NCBI RefSeq assembly: GCF_021018895.1
Contig: NC_079375.1
Location: forward strand, 15,167,492-15,231,491
DNA: 64,000 nucleotides
Direction of reading: 5' to 3'
Source: Seriola aureovittata
Taxonomy: Eukaryota > Chordata > Actinopteri > Carangiformes > Carangidae
Below the pieces are notes generated by a model. It was not told the origin of the DNA. It was given only the letters and a program-made list of their open reading frames with translations, and ran no database searches. The position numbers were made by a program, and so were the translations under genes. Below, in pieces: positions 14,811 through 28,145 of this stretch (position 1 is its first letter; every line of letters starts with the position of its first letter).

Positions 14811-15789
14811 ATGCCGTTTTTATGACTTTTTATGCCTTACTATACTATGACATTTTTATGAGTTTTTATGCATTACTATAATATGACTTTTTATGCCTTA
14901 CTATACTATGACATTTTTATGACTTTTTATGCCTTATTATGCTATTACCTTTTATGCCTTAGTATACAATTAAATTTTTATGACTTTTTATGCCTTGCTA
15001 TTCTATGACATTTTTATGTCTTTTTATGCCTTACTATACTATGACTTTTAATGCCTTACTATAGTATAACATTTTTATGACTTTTTATGCATTACTATAC
15101 TATGACTTTTTATGCCTTACTATACTATGACATTTTTATGACTTTTTATGCCTTATTATGCTATGACTTTTTATGCCTTACTATACTATGACATTTTTAT
15201 GACTTTTTATGCCTTATTATGCTATGACTTTTTATGCCTTACTATACTATGACATTTTTATGACTTTTTATGCCTTACTATGCCACAACAATTTTATGAC
15301 TTTTTATGCCTTACTATACCATAACAATTTTATGACTTTTTATGTCTTACTATACTATGACATTTTTATGAGTTTTTATGCATTACTATACTTTGACTTT
15401 TCATGCCTTACTATACTATGACATTTTTATGACTTTTTATGAATTATTATAGTATGACTTTTTATGCCTTACTATACAATTACATTTTTATGACTTTTTA
15501 TGCCTTACTGAACTATGCCGTTTTTATGATTTTTTATGCCTTGCTATACTATGCCGTTTTTATGACTTTTTATGCCTTACTATACTATGACATTTTTATG
15601 AGTTTTTATGCATTACTATAATATGACTTTTTATGCCTTACTATACTATGACATTTTTATGACTTTTTATGCCTTATTATGCTATTACCTTTCATGCCTT
15701 ACTATACTATGACATTTTTATGACTTTTTATGCCTTACTATACTATGACTTTTTTATGACTTTTTGTGCCTTACTATACTTTGTTGTTT

Positions 15790-17640
15790 TTATGACTTTT
15801 TATGCCTTACTATACTATGCCTTTTTTATGACTTTTTATGCCTTGCTATACTATGACATTTTTATGACTTTTTATGCCTTACTATACTTTGTTGTTTTTA
15901 TGACTTTTTATGCCTTACTATGCTATGCCGTTTTTATGACTTTTTATGCCTTGTTATACTATGACATTTTTATGACTTTTTATGCCTTACTATAGTTTGT
16001 TGTTTTTATGACTATTTATGCCTAACTATACTATGCCGTTTCTATGACTTTTTATGCCTTACCAAACTATGCCGTTTTTATGACTTTTTATGCCTTACTA
16101 TACTATGACATTTTTATGACTTTTTATGCCTTATTAAACTATGTAATTTTATGACTTTTTATGCCTTAATATATTATGATTTTTTATGCCTCATTATACA
16201 ATGTCGTTTTTACGACTTTTTATGCCTTACTATACTATGACTTTAATGCCTTACTATATTATGAAATTTTTATGACTTTTTATGCCTTACTATACTATGC
16301 CTTTTTTATGACTGTTTATACCTTGCTATACTATGACATTTTTATGACTTTTTATGCCTTACTATACTTTGTTGTTTTTATGACTTTTTATGCCTTACTA
16401 TACTGTGACATTTTTATGTCTTTTCATGCCTTACTATATTATGACTTTTAATGCCTTACTATAGTATAATATTTTTATTACTTTTTATGCCTTATTATAC
16501 TATGACTTTTTATGCCTTACTATACAGTGACATTTTTATGACTTTTTATGCCTTGCTATACTATGACATTTTTATGTATTTTTATGCCTTATTATACTAT
16601 GACTTTTAATGCCTTACTATAGTATAACATTTTTATGACTTTTTATGCATTGCTATACCATAACAATTTTATGACTTTTTATGCCTTACTATACTATGCC
16701 CTTTCTATGACTTTTTATGCCTTACTATACTATGACATTTTTATGACTTTTTATGCCTTATTATACTATGACTTTTTATGCCTGACTATACTATGCCATT
16801 TCTATGACTTTTTATGCCTTACTATACCATAACAATTTTATGACTTTTTATGCCTTACTATACTATGCCGTTTTTATGATTTTTATGCCTTACTATAATA
16901 TGACTTTTTATGACTATTTATGCCTTACTATACTATGCCGTTTCTATGACTTTTTATGCCTTACCAAACTATGCCGTTTTTATGACTTTTTATGCCTTGC
17001 TATACTATGACATTTTTATGACTTTTTATGCCTTACTATACTTTGACATTTTATGCCTTACTATACTATGCCATTTTTATGATTTTTTATGCCTTACTAT
17101 ACTATGACATTTTTATGACTTTTTATGCCTTACTATACTTTGACTTTTTATTCCTTACTATATTATGCCATTTTTATGATTTTTTATGCCTTACTATACT
17201 ATGACATTTTTATGACTTTTTATGCCTTATTTTATTATGACTTTTTATGCCTTACTATACTATGACTTTTTATGCCTTACTCTACTATGCCGTTTTTATG
17301 ACTTTTTATGCCTTACTATACTATGCCGTTTTTATGATTTTTATGCCTTACTATACTATGCCGTTTTTAGGAATTTTTACGCCTCACTATACTATGACTT
17401 TTTATGCCTTACTATAGTATGACATTTTAATGACTTTTTATGCCTTACTATGCTATGCCGTTTTTATGACTTTTTATGCCTTACTATACTTTATTGTTTT
17501 TATGACTTTTTATGCCTTACTATACTATGACATTTTTATGACTTTTTATGCCTTACTATAATATGACTTTTTATGCCTTACTATAGTATGCCATTTTTAT
17601 GACTTTTTATGCCACACTATAGTATGACATCTTTATGACT
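15790..17640 (+). repeat. Large satellite block duplicated at 22.6-24.4 kb, copy 1
   Basis: A run of about 1.8 kb reappears 6.73-6.79 kb downstream in the same unit order. It includes the CCCTTTCTATGAC unit (about 16690) and the single stretch lacking a satellite phase (TATGACTTTTTATGACTATT at about 16901). The span between copies contains a further 1.7-kb duplication, so the blocks were copied at different times. Confidence 0.75.
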
Positions 17641-18330
17641 TTTTATGCCTTACCAAATTATGCCGTTTTTATGACTTTTTACGCCTTACTATGCTATGAA
17701 TTTTTATGCCTTACTATATTATGACATTTTTATGACTTTTTTATGAATTATTATACTATGACTTTTTATGCCTTACTATAGTATAACATTTTTATGACTT
17801 TTTATGCCTTACTATACTATGACTTTTAATGCCTTACTATAGTATGACATTTTTATGACTTTTTATGCCTTACTATACTTTGTTGTTTTTATGACTTTTT
17901 ATGCCTTACTATGCTATGCCGTTTTTATGACTTTTTATGCCTTGCTATACGATGACATTTTTATGACTTTTTATGCCTTACTATAGTATGACATTTTAAT
18001 GACTTTTCATGCCTTACTATGCTATGCCGTTTTTATGACTTTTTATGCCTTGCTATACTATGACATTTTTATGACTTTTTATGCCTCACTATACTATGAC
18101 ATTTTTATGACTTTTTGTGCCTTACTATACTTTGTTGTTTTTATGACTTTTTATGCCTTACTATACTATGACATTTTTATGACTTTTTATGCCTTACTAT
18201 AATATGACTTTTTATGCCTTACTATATTATGCCGTTTTTATGACTTTTAATACCTTACTATAGTATGACATTTTTATGACTTTTTATGCCTCACTATAGT
18301 ATGACATTTTTATGACTTTTTATGCCTTGC
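17030..18330 (+). repeat. 1.7-kb-spaced satellite block, copy 1
   Basis: It is reproduced 1714-1715 bp downstream with identical rare units, including TTTTTAGGAATTTTTACGCC at about 17362 and the CCACACTATAGTATGACATC unit at about 17612. The two frames of 66 and 67 codons inside it (17222 and 17999) are repeated residue for residue in the second copy. Confidence 0.85.
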
Positions 18331-18744
18331 TATACTATGAAATTTTTATGACATTTTATGCCTTACCAAACTATGCCGTTTTTATGACTTTTTATGCCTT
18401 GCTATACTATGAAATTTTAATGACTTTTCATGCCTTACTATGCTATGCCGTTTTTATGACTTTTTATGCCTTGCTATACTATGACATTTTTATGACTTTT
18501 TATGCCTCACTATACTATGACATTTTTATGACTCTTTATGCCTTACTATACTTTGTTGTTTTTATGACTTTTTATGCCTTACTATACTATGACGTTTTTA
18601 TGACTTTTTATGCCTTACTATAATATGACTTTTTAGGCCTTACTATACTATGCCGTTTTTATGACTTTTAATGCCTTACGATAGTATGACATTTTTATGA
18701 CTTTTTATGCCTCACTATAGTATGACATTTTTATGACATTTTAT

Positions 18745-20045
18745 GCCTTACTATACTTTGACATTTTATGCCTTACTATACTATGCCATTTTTATGATTT
18801 TTTATGCCTTACTATACTATGACATTTTTATGACTTTTTATGCCTTACTATACTTTGACTTTTTATTCCTTACTATATTATGCCATTTTTATGATTTTTT
18901 ATGCCTTACTATACTATGACATTTTTATGACTTTTTATGCCTTATTTTATTATGACTTTTTATGCCTTACTATACTATGACTTTTTATGCCTTACTCTAC
19001 TATGCCGTTTTTATGACTTTTTATGCCTTACTATACTATGCCGTTTTTATGATTTTTATGCCTTACTATACTATGCCGTTTTTAGGAATTTTTACGCCTC
19101 ACTATACTATGACTTTTTATGCCTTACTATAGTATGACATTTTAATGACTTTTTATGCCTTACTATGCTATGCCGTTTTTATGACTTTTTATGCCTTACT
19201 ATACTTTATTGTTTTTATGACTTTTTATGCCTTACTATACTATGACATTTTTATGACTTTTTATGCCTTACTATAATATGACTTTTTATGCCTTACTATA
19301 GTATGCCATTTTTATGACTTTTTATGCCACACTATAGTATGACATCTTTATGACTTTTTATGCCTTACCAAATTATGCCGTTTTTATGACTTTTTACGCC
19401 TTACTATGCTATGAATTTTTATGCCTTACTATATTATGACATTTTTATGACTTTTTATGAATTATTATACTATGACTTTTTATGCCTTACTATAGTATAA
19501 CATTTTTATGACTTTTTATGCCTTACTATACTATGACTTTTAATGCCTTACTATAGTATGACATTTTTATGACTTTTTATGCCTTACTATACTTTGTTGT
19601 TTTTATGACTTTTTATGCCTTACTATGCTATGCCGTTTTTATGACTTTTTATGCCTTGCTATACGATGACATTTTTATGACTTTTTATGCCTTACTATAG
19701 TATGACATTTTAATGACTTTTCATGCCTTACTATGCTATGCCGTTTTTATGACTTTTTATGCCTTGCTATACTATGACATTTTTATGACTTTTTATGCCT
19801 CACTATACTATGACATTTTTATGACTTTTTGTGCCTTACTATACTTTGTTGTTTTTATGACTTTTTATGCCTTACTATACTATGACATTTTTATGACTTT
19901 TTATGCCTTACTATAATATGACTTTTTATGCCTTACTATATTATGCCGTTTTTATGACTTTTAATACCTTACTATAGTATGACATTTTTATGACTTTTTA
20001 TGCCTCACTATAGTATGACATTTTTATGACTTTTTATGCCTTGCT
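18745..20045 (+). repeat. 1.7-kb-spaced satellite block, copy 2
   Basis: This is a near-identical direct copy of 17030-18330. The stretch between the copies (about 18418-18745) is itself a partial copy of about 17990-18320, so this part of the array shows nested duplications. Confidence 0.85.
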
Positions 20046-22589
20046 ATACTATGAAATTTTTATGACATTTTATGCCTTACCAAACTATGCCGTTTTTATG
20101 ACTTTTTATGCCTTGCTATACTATGAAATTTTTATGACTTTTTATGCCTTACTATACTATGACGTTTTTATGACTTTTTATGCCTTACTATACTATGACT
20201 TTTTATGCCTTAATATACTATGCCATTTTTATGACTTTTTACGCCTTACTATACTATGACTTTTTATGCCTTACTATACTATGACTTTTTATGCCTTAAT
20301 ATACTATGCCGTTATTATGACTTTTTATGCCTTACTATACCATAACATTTTTATGCCTTACTATACTATGCCATTTCTATGACTTTTTATGCCTTACTAT
20401 GCTATGACTTTTTATGCCTTAATATACTATGACATTTTTATGACTTTTTATGCCTTACTATACTATGACATTTTTATGACTTTTTATGCCTTACTATAAT
20501 ATGACTTTTTATGCCTTATTATACTATGCCGTTTTTATGACTTTTAATGCCTTACTATAGTATGACATTTTTATAACTTTTTATGCCTCACTATAGTATG
20601 ACATTTTTATGACTTTTTATGCCTTACTATAGTTTGTTGTTTTTATGACTTTTTATGCCTTACCAAACTATGCCGTTTTTATGATTTTTTTATGCCTTAC
20701 TATACCATGCCGTTTTTATGACTTTTTATGCCTTACCAAACTATGCCGTTTTTATGATTTTTTATGCCTTGCTATATTATGAAATTTTTATGACATTTTA
20801 TGCCTTACCAAACTATGCCGTTTTTATGACTTTTTATGCCTTGCTATACTATGAAATTTTTATGACTTTTTATGCCTTTCTATACTTTGTTGTTTTTATG
20901 ACTTTTTATGCCTTACTATACTTTGTTGTTTTTATGACTTTTTATGCCTTACTATACTATGACATTTTTATGACTTTTTATGCCTTACTATACTTTGTTG
21001 TTTTTATGACCTTTTTATGCCTTACTATACTATTACATTTTTATGACTTTTTATGCCTTACTATACTATGACTTTTTATGCCTTAATATACTATGCCATT
21101 TTTATGACTTTTTACACCTTACTATACTATGACTTTTTATGCCTTAATATACTATGCCGTTATTATGACTTTTTATGCCTTACTATACTTTGTTGTTTTT
21201 ATGACTTTTTATGCCTTACTATACCATGACTTTTAATGCCTTACTATAGTATGACATTTTTATGACTTTTTATGCCTTACTATACTTTGTTGTTTTTATG
21301 ACTTTTTATGCCTTACTATGCTATGCCGTATTTATGACTTTTTATGCCTTGCTATACTATGACATTTTTATGACTTTTTATGCCTTACTATAGTATGACA
21401 TTTTAATGACTTTTCATGCCTTACTATACTTTGTTGTTTTTATGACTTTTTATGCCTTACTATACTATGACGTTTTTATGACTTTTTATGCCTTACTATA
21501 ATATGACTTTTTAGGCCTTACTATACTATGCCGTTTTTATGACTTTTAATGCCTTACGATAGTATGACATTTTTATGACTTTTTATGCCTCACTATAGTA
21601 TGACATTTTTATGACATTTTATGCCTTACCAAACTATGCCGTTTTTATGACTTTTTATGCCTTGCTATACTATGAAATTTTTATGACTTTTTATGCCTTT
21701 CTATACTTTGTTGTTTTTATGACTTTTTATGCCTTACTATACTATGACATTTTTATGACTTTTTATGCCTTACTATACTATGACTTTTTATGCCTTAATA
21801 TACTATGCCATTTTTATGACTTTTTACGCCTTACTATACTATGTCTTTTCATGCCTTATTATACTATGACTTTTTATGCCTTAATATACTATGCCGTTAT
21901 TATGACTTTTTATTCCTTACTATACCATAACATTTTTATGCCATACTATACTATGCCATTTCTATGACTTTTTATGCCTTACTATGCTATGACTTTTTAT
22001 GCCTTAATATACTATGCCGTTATTATGACTTTTTATGCCTTACCAAACTATGCCGTTTCTATGACTTTTTATGCCTTAACAAACTATGCCTTTCTTATGT
22101 CTTTTTATGCCTGGCTAAACTATGACATTTTTATGACTTTTTATGCCTTACTATACTATGCCGTTTTTATGACTTTTTATGCCTTACTATACTATGACTT
22201 TTTATGGCTTACTATACTATGACTTTTTATGGCTTACTATACTATGACTTTTTATACCTTACTATACTATGACATTTTTATGACTTTTTATGACTTACTA
22301 TACTATGACATTTTTATGACTTTTTATGCCTTACTATACAAATAATTTTAATGCCTTACTATAGTATGAAATTTTTATGACTTTTTATGCCTTACTATAC
22401 TATGACATTTTTATGACTTTTTATGCCTTATTAAACTATGTCATTTTATGACTTTTTATGCCTTACTATATTATGACTTTTTATGCCTTACTATATTATG
22501 ACTTTTTATGCCTCATTATACAATGTCGTTTTTACGACTTTTTATGCCTTACTATACTATGACTTTAATGCCTTACTATAGTATGAAAT

Positions 22590-24370
22590 TTTTATGACTT
22601 TTTATGCCTTACTATACTATGCCTTTTTTATGACTTTTTATGCCTTGCTATACTATGACATTTTTATGACTTTTTATGCCTTACTATACTTTGTTGTTTT
22701 TATGACTTTTTATGCCTTACTATGCTATGCCGTTTTTATGACTTTTTATGCCTTGTTATACTATGACATTTTTATGACTTTTTATGCCTTACTATAGTTT
22801 GTTGTTTTTATGACTATTTATGCCTAACTATACTATGCCGTTTCTATGACTTTTTATGCCTTACCAAACTATGCCGTTTTTATGACTTTTTATGCCTTAC
22901 TATACTATGACATTTTTATGCCTTATTAAACTATGTAATTTTATGACTTTTTATGCCTTACTATATTATGATTTTTTATGCCTCATTATACAATGTCGTT
23001 TTTACGACTTTTTATGCCTTACTATACTATGACTTTAATGCCTTACTATATTATGACATTTTTATGACTTTTTATGCCTTACTATACTATGCCTTTTTTA
23101 TGACTGTTTATACCTTGCTATACTATGACATTTTTATGACTTTTTATGCCTTACTATACTTTGTTGTTTTTATGACTTTTTATGCCTTACTATACTGTGA
23201 CATTTTTATGTCTTTTCATGCCTTACTATATTATGACTTTTAATGCCTTACTATAGTATAATATTTTTATTATTTTTTATGCCTTATTATACTATGACTT
23301 TTTATGCCTTACTATACAGTGACATTTTTATGACTTTTTATGCCTTGCTATACTATGACATTTTTATGTATTTTTATGCCTTATTATACTATGACTTTTA
23401 ATGCCTTACTATAGTATAACATTTTTATGACTTTTTATGCCTTGCTATACCATAACAATTTTATGACTTTTTATGCCTTACTATACTATGCCCTTTCTAT
23501 GACTTTTTATGCCTTACTATACTATGACATTTTTATGACTTTTTATGCCTTATTATACTATGACTTTTTATGCCTGACTATACTATGCCATTTCTATGAC
23601 TTTTTATGCCTTACTATACCATAACAATTTTATGACTTTTTATGCCTTACTATACTATGCCGTTTTTATGATTTTTATGCCTTACTATAATATGACTTTT
23701 TATGACTATTTATGCCTTACTATACTATGCCGTTTCTATGACTTTTTATGCCTTACCAAACTATGCCGTTTTTATGACTTTTTATGCCTTGCTATACTAT
23801 GACATTTTTATGACTTTTTATGCCTTACTATACTTTGACATTTTTATGACTTTTTATGCCTTACTATACTTTGACTTTTTATTCCTTACTATATTATGCC
23901 ATTTTTATGATTTTTTATGCCTTACTATACTATGACATTTTTATGACTTTTTATGCCTTATTTTATTATGACTTTTTATGCCTTACTATACTATGACTTT
24001 TTATTCCTTACTGTACTATGCCGTTTTTATGACTTTTTATGCCTTACTATACTATGCCGTTTTTATGATTTTTATGCCTTACTATACTATGCCGTTTTAG
24101 GAATTTTTACGCCTCACTATACTATGACTTTTTATGCCTTACTATAGTATGACATTTTAATGACTTTTTATGCCTTACTATGCTATGCCGTTTTTATGAC
24201 TTTTTATGCCTTACTATACTTTATTGTTTTTATGACTTTTTATGCCTTACTATACTATGACATTTTTATGACTTTTTATTCCTTACTATAATATGACTTT
24301 TTATGCCTTACTATAGTATGCCATTTTTATTACTTTTTATGCCACACTATAGTATGACATCTTTATGACT
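22590..24370 (+). repeat. Large satellite block, copy 2
   Basis: This is a direct copy of the 15790-17640 block. Point differences (for example GAAATT versus GACATT units) are few, and one segment of roughly 60 bp differs in length, changing the offset from 6792 to about 6731 bp. Confidence 0.75.
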
Positions 24371-26229
24371 TTTTATGCCTTACCAAACTATGCCGTTTTT
24401 ATGATTTTTTTACGCCTTACTATACCATGCCGTTTTTATGACTTTTTATGCCTTGCTATACTATGAAATTTTTATGACATTTTATGCCTTACCAAACTAT
24501 GCCGTTTTTATGACTTTTTATGCCTTGCTATACTATGAAATTTTTATGACTTTTTATGCCTTTCTATACTTTGCTGTTTTTATGACTTTTTATGCCTTAC
24601 TATACTATGCCATTTTTATGACTTTTTATGCCTTACTATACTATGTTGATTTTATGACTTTTTATGCCTTACTATACTATGACTTTTAATGCCTTACTAT
24701 AGTATAACATTTTTATGACTTTTTTGCCTTACTAAACTATGCCGTTTTTATGACTTTTTATGCCTTACTATACCATGACATTTTTATGACTTTTTATGCC
24801 TTACTATACTATGACTTTTTATGCCTTAATATACTATGCCATTTTTATGACTTTTTACGCCTTACTATACTATGACTTTTTATGCCTTACTATACTATGA
24901 CTTTTTATGCCTTAATATACTATGCCGTTATTATGACTTTTTATGCATTACTATACCATAACATTTTTATGCCTTACTATACTATGCCATTTCTATGACT
25001 TTTTATGCCTTACTATACTATGAGTTTTTATGCCTTACTATGCTATGCCGTTTTTATGACTTTTTATGCCTTGCTATGCTATGACATTTTTATGACTTTT
25101 TATGCCTTACTATACTATGACTTTTAATGCCTTACTATAATATGACATTTTTATAACTTTTTATGCCTTACTATACTATGCCGTTTTTATGACATTTTAT
25201 GCCTTACCAAACTATGCCGTTTCTATGACTTTTTATGCCTTAACAAACTATGCCGTTTTTATGTCTTTTTATGCCTTGCTAAACTATGACATTTTTATGA
25301 CATTTTATGCCTTACTATACTATGCCGTTTCTATGACTTTTTATGCCTTACTATACTATGACTTTTTATGGCTTACTATACTATGACTTTTTATACCTTA
25401 CTATAGTATGAAATTTTTATGACTTTTTATGCCTTACTATACTATGCCATTTTTATGACTTTTTATGCCTTACTATACTTTGACTTTTTATGCCTTACTA
25501 TGCTATGCCATTTTTATGATTTTTTATGCCTTACTATACTATGCCTTTTTTATGACTTTTTATGCCTTACTATACTTTGTTGTTTTCATGATTTTTATGC
25601 CTTACTATACAATGTGGTTTTTATGACTTTTTATGCCTTACTATACTATGACTTTAATGCCTTACTATAGTATGAAATTTTTATGACATTTTATGCCTTA
25701 CTATACTATGCCGTTTCTATGATTTTTTATGCCTTACTATACTATGACTTTTTATGGCTTACTATAGTATGCCATTTTTATGACTTTTTATGCCTCACTA
25801 TAGTATGACATTTTTATGACTTTTTATGCCTTACTATACTATGACATTTTAATGACTATTTATGCCTTACTATACTATGCCGTTTCTATGACTTTTTATG
25901 CCTTACTATACTATGACTTTTAATGCCTTACTATAGTTTGACATTTTTATGACTTTTTATGTCTTACTATACTATGACTTTTAAAGCCTTACTATACCAT
26001 GCCGTTTTTATAACTTTTTATGCCTTGCTATACTATGACATTTTTATGACATTTTATGCCTTACTATACTATCACTTTTTATGCCTTGCTATACTATGCC
26101 GTTTCTATGACTTTTTATGCCTTACTATACTATCACTTTTTATGGCTTACGATACTATGACTTTTTATAGCTTACTATACTATGACATTTTTATGACTTT
26201 TTATGCCTTATTAAACTATGTCATTTTAT

Positions 26230-26640
26230 GACTTTTTATGCCTTACTATACTATGAATTTTAATGCCTTACTATAGTATGACATTTTTATGACTTTTTAT
26301 GCCTTACTATACTATGCCGTTTTTATGATTTTTTATGCCTTACTATACTATGCCATTTTTATGACTTTTTATGCCTTACTATACTATGCCGTTTGTATGA
26401 CTTTTTATGCCTTATTATACTATGACTTTTAATGCCTTACTATAGTATGACATTTTTATGACTTTTTATGCCTTACTATACTATGACTTTTAATGCCTTA
26501 CTATAGTATGACATTTTTATGACTTTTTATGCCTTACTATACTATGCCGTTTTTATGCCTTACTAAACTATGCCGTTTTTATGACTTTTTATGACTTGCT
26601 ATACTATGACATTTTTAAGACTTTTTATCCCTTACTATAC
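26230..26640 (+). repeat. Satellite block near the right end, copy 1
   Basis: The unit series with GAATTTTAATGCC, GCCGTTTGTATGAC and TTTAAGACTTTTTATCCC recurs at about 26900-27220 in the same order, with one stretch of about 70 bp missing from the second copy. Confidence 0.65.
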
Positions 26641-26899
26641 TTTGTTGTTTTTATGATTTTTTGTGTCTTACTGTACCATGCCGTTTTTATAACTTTTTAT
26701 GCCTTGCTATACTATGACATTTTTATGACATTTTATGCCTTACTATACTATCACTTTTTATGGCTTACTATACTATGACTTTTTATACCTTACTATATTA
26801 TGACATTTTTATGACTTTTTATGCCTTACTATACTATGACATTTTTATGAATTTTTATGCCTTATTAAACTATGTCATTTTATCACTTTTTATGCCTTA

Positions 26900-27220
26900 C
26901 TATACTATGAATTTTAATGCCTTACTATAGTATGACATTTTTATGACTTTTTATGCCTTACTATACTATGCCGTTTTTATGACTTTTTATGCCTTACTAT
27001 ACTATGCCATTTTTATGACTTTTTATGCCTTACTATACTATGCCGTTTGTATGACTTTTCATGCCTTACTATACTATGACTTTTAATGCCTTACTATAGT
27101 ATGACATTTTTATGACTTTTTATGCCTTACTAAACTATGCCGTTTTTATGACTTTTTATGACTTGCTATACTATGACATTTTTAAGACTTTTTATCCCTT
27201 ACTATACTTTGTTGTTTTTA
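26900..27220 (+). repeat. Satellite block near the right end, copy 2
   Basis: This is a direct copy of about 26230-26640. To its right the array breaks down into diverged units, fitting the usual pattern in which array edges are older and less homogenised than the centre. Confidence 0.65.
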
Positions 27221-28145
27221 TGATTTTTTGTGTCTTACTGTACTACGTTGTTTTTATGCCTTTTATGCCTTACTAAACTATGTTGTTTTTTAAATTTTAA
27301 TCCTTACTATACTATGACCTTTCTGTGTCGTTTTTCATGCCTTACTATACTATGATGTTTCTAGATTTTTTTATGCCTTACTATACTATGATGTTTTTAT
27401 GACATTTTTATGCCTTAATAGACTATGACATTTTTATGCCTTACTAAAATATATTGTTTTTTTGCCTTTTATGCCTTACTATGCTATGTCGTTTTTGTGA
27501 CCTTTAATGCCTTAATATACTATGTAGTTTTTAAGCCTTTTATGTCTTAATATATTATGTCTTTTTTCCCTTTTTAATCCTTACTATACTATTTTTCTTA
27601 TTTTTATAACTTATTTTGCCTCACGATACCATGATATTTATACGAAGTTTCATGCCTCATTGTAGTATGACCTTTTAAACTCTTTTTGTGCCTTACTATT
27701 CTATGGCTTTTTTATGCCTTACTATACTATCATATTCTTAGGACTTTAGGAAGAGTACGACTCCTAGGACTCTAGGAAGATTTTTTCATATTTTATAATG
27801 CATTATGCATTTTTTCCTAAATATATTGTCGCTTTCTTGACTTTTTATGTTTTACCGTCCGTTTTTATGACTTTTCATGCTTTACTATACTACGTCCATT
27901 TCATCACTTATTATGCTTTACTATATAATGTTGTTTTCATCACTTTTTATGCCTAACTATATTCTGTTGTTTTCATCTCTTTTCATCCCGAGCTATACTT
28001 TGAAGTTTTTATAACTTACTATACTATGATTTTTTTATGCCTTACTATACTATGACAGTTTCATGCCTTACTATACTAAGACTTTTCTATGTCTTCATAT
28101 ATTACTTTTTAATGACTTACTATACTATGACTTTTCTTATGTCTC

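Larger units (their letters stand above)
12301..28145 (+). repeat. Satellite array, right family (36-bp and 25-bp monomers)
   Basis: This part is a regular direct tandem array. The 36-bp unit consists of three blocks: CTTTTTATGCC (11), TTACTATACTATGA (14) and CATTTTTATGA (11). A common short form of 25 bp lacks the third block. Three variants recur at the block b/c joint: GACA, GCCG and GCCA. In one frame the 36-bp unit reads as the 12-residue repeat MTFYALLYYDIF, and a 25-bp unit shifts that frame. This explains the many spurious frames here. Units become degenerate from about 27.25 kb, and the last clear one ends near 28.14 kb. The two families grade into each other at about 12 kb, so the internal boundary is approximate. 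Confidence 0.95.

Noticed and set aside
12501..26778. Dozens of frames with MTFYALLYYDIF-type 12-residue repeats, superficially like multi-pass membrane proteins
   Set aside because: They are the direct consequence of a 36-bp unit without a stop in one frame. Frames break at each 25-bp unit and have no conserved start or stop.
12301..27250. CRISPR-like regular short repeats
   Set aside because: There are no unique spacers of constant length. Units abut each other, and the setting is a vertebrate genome.
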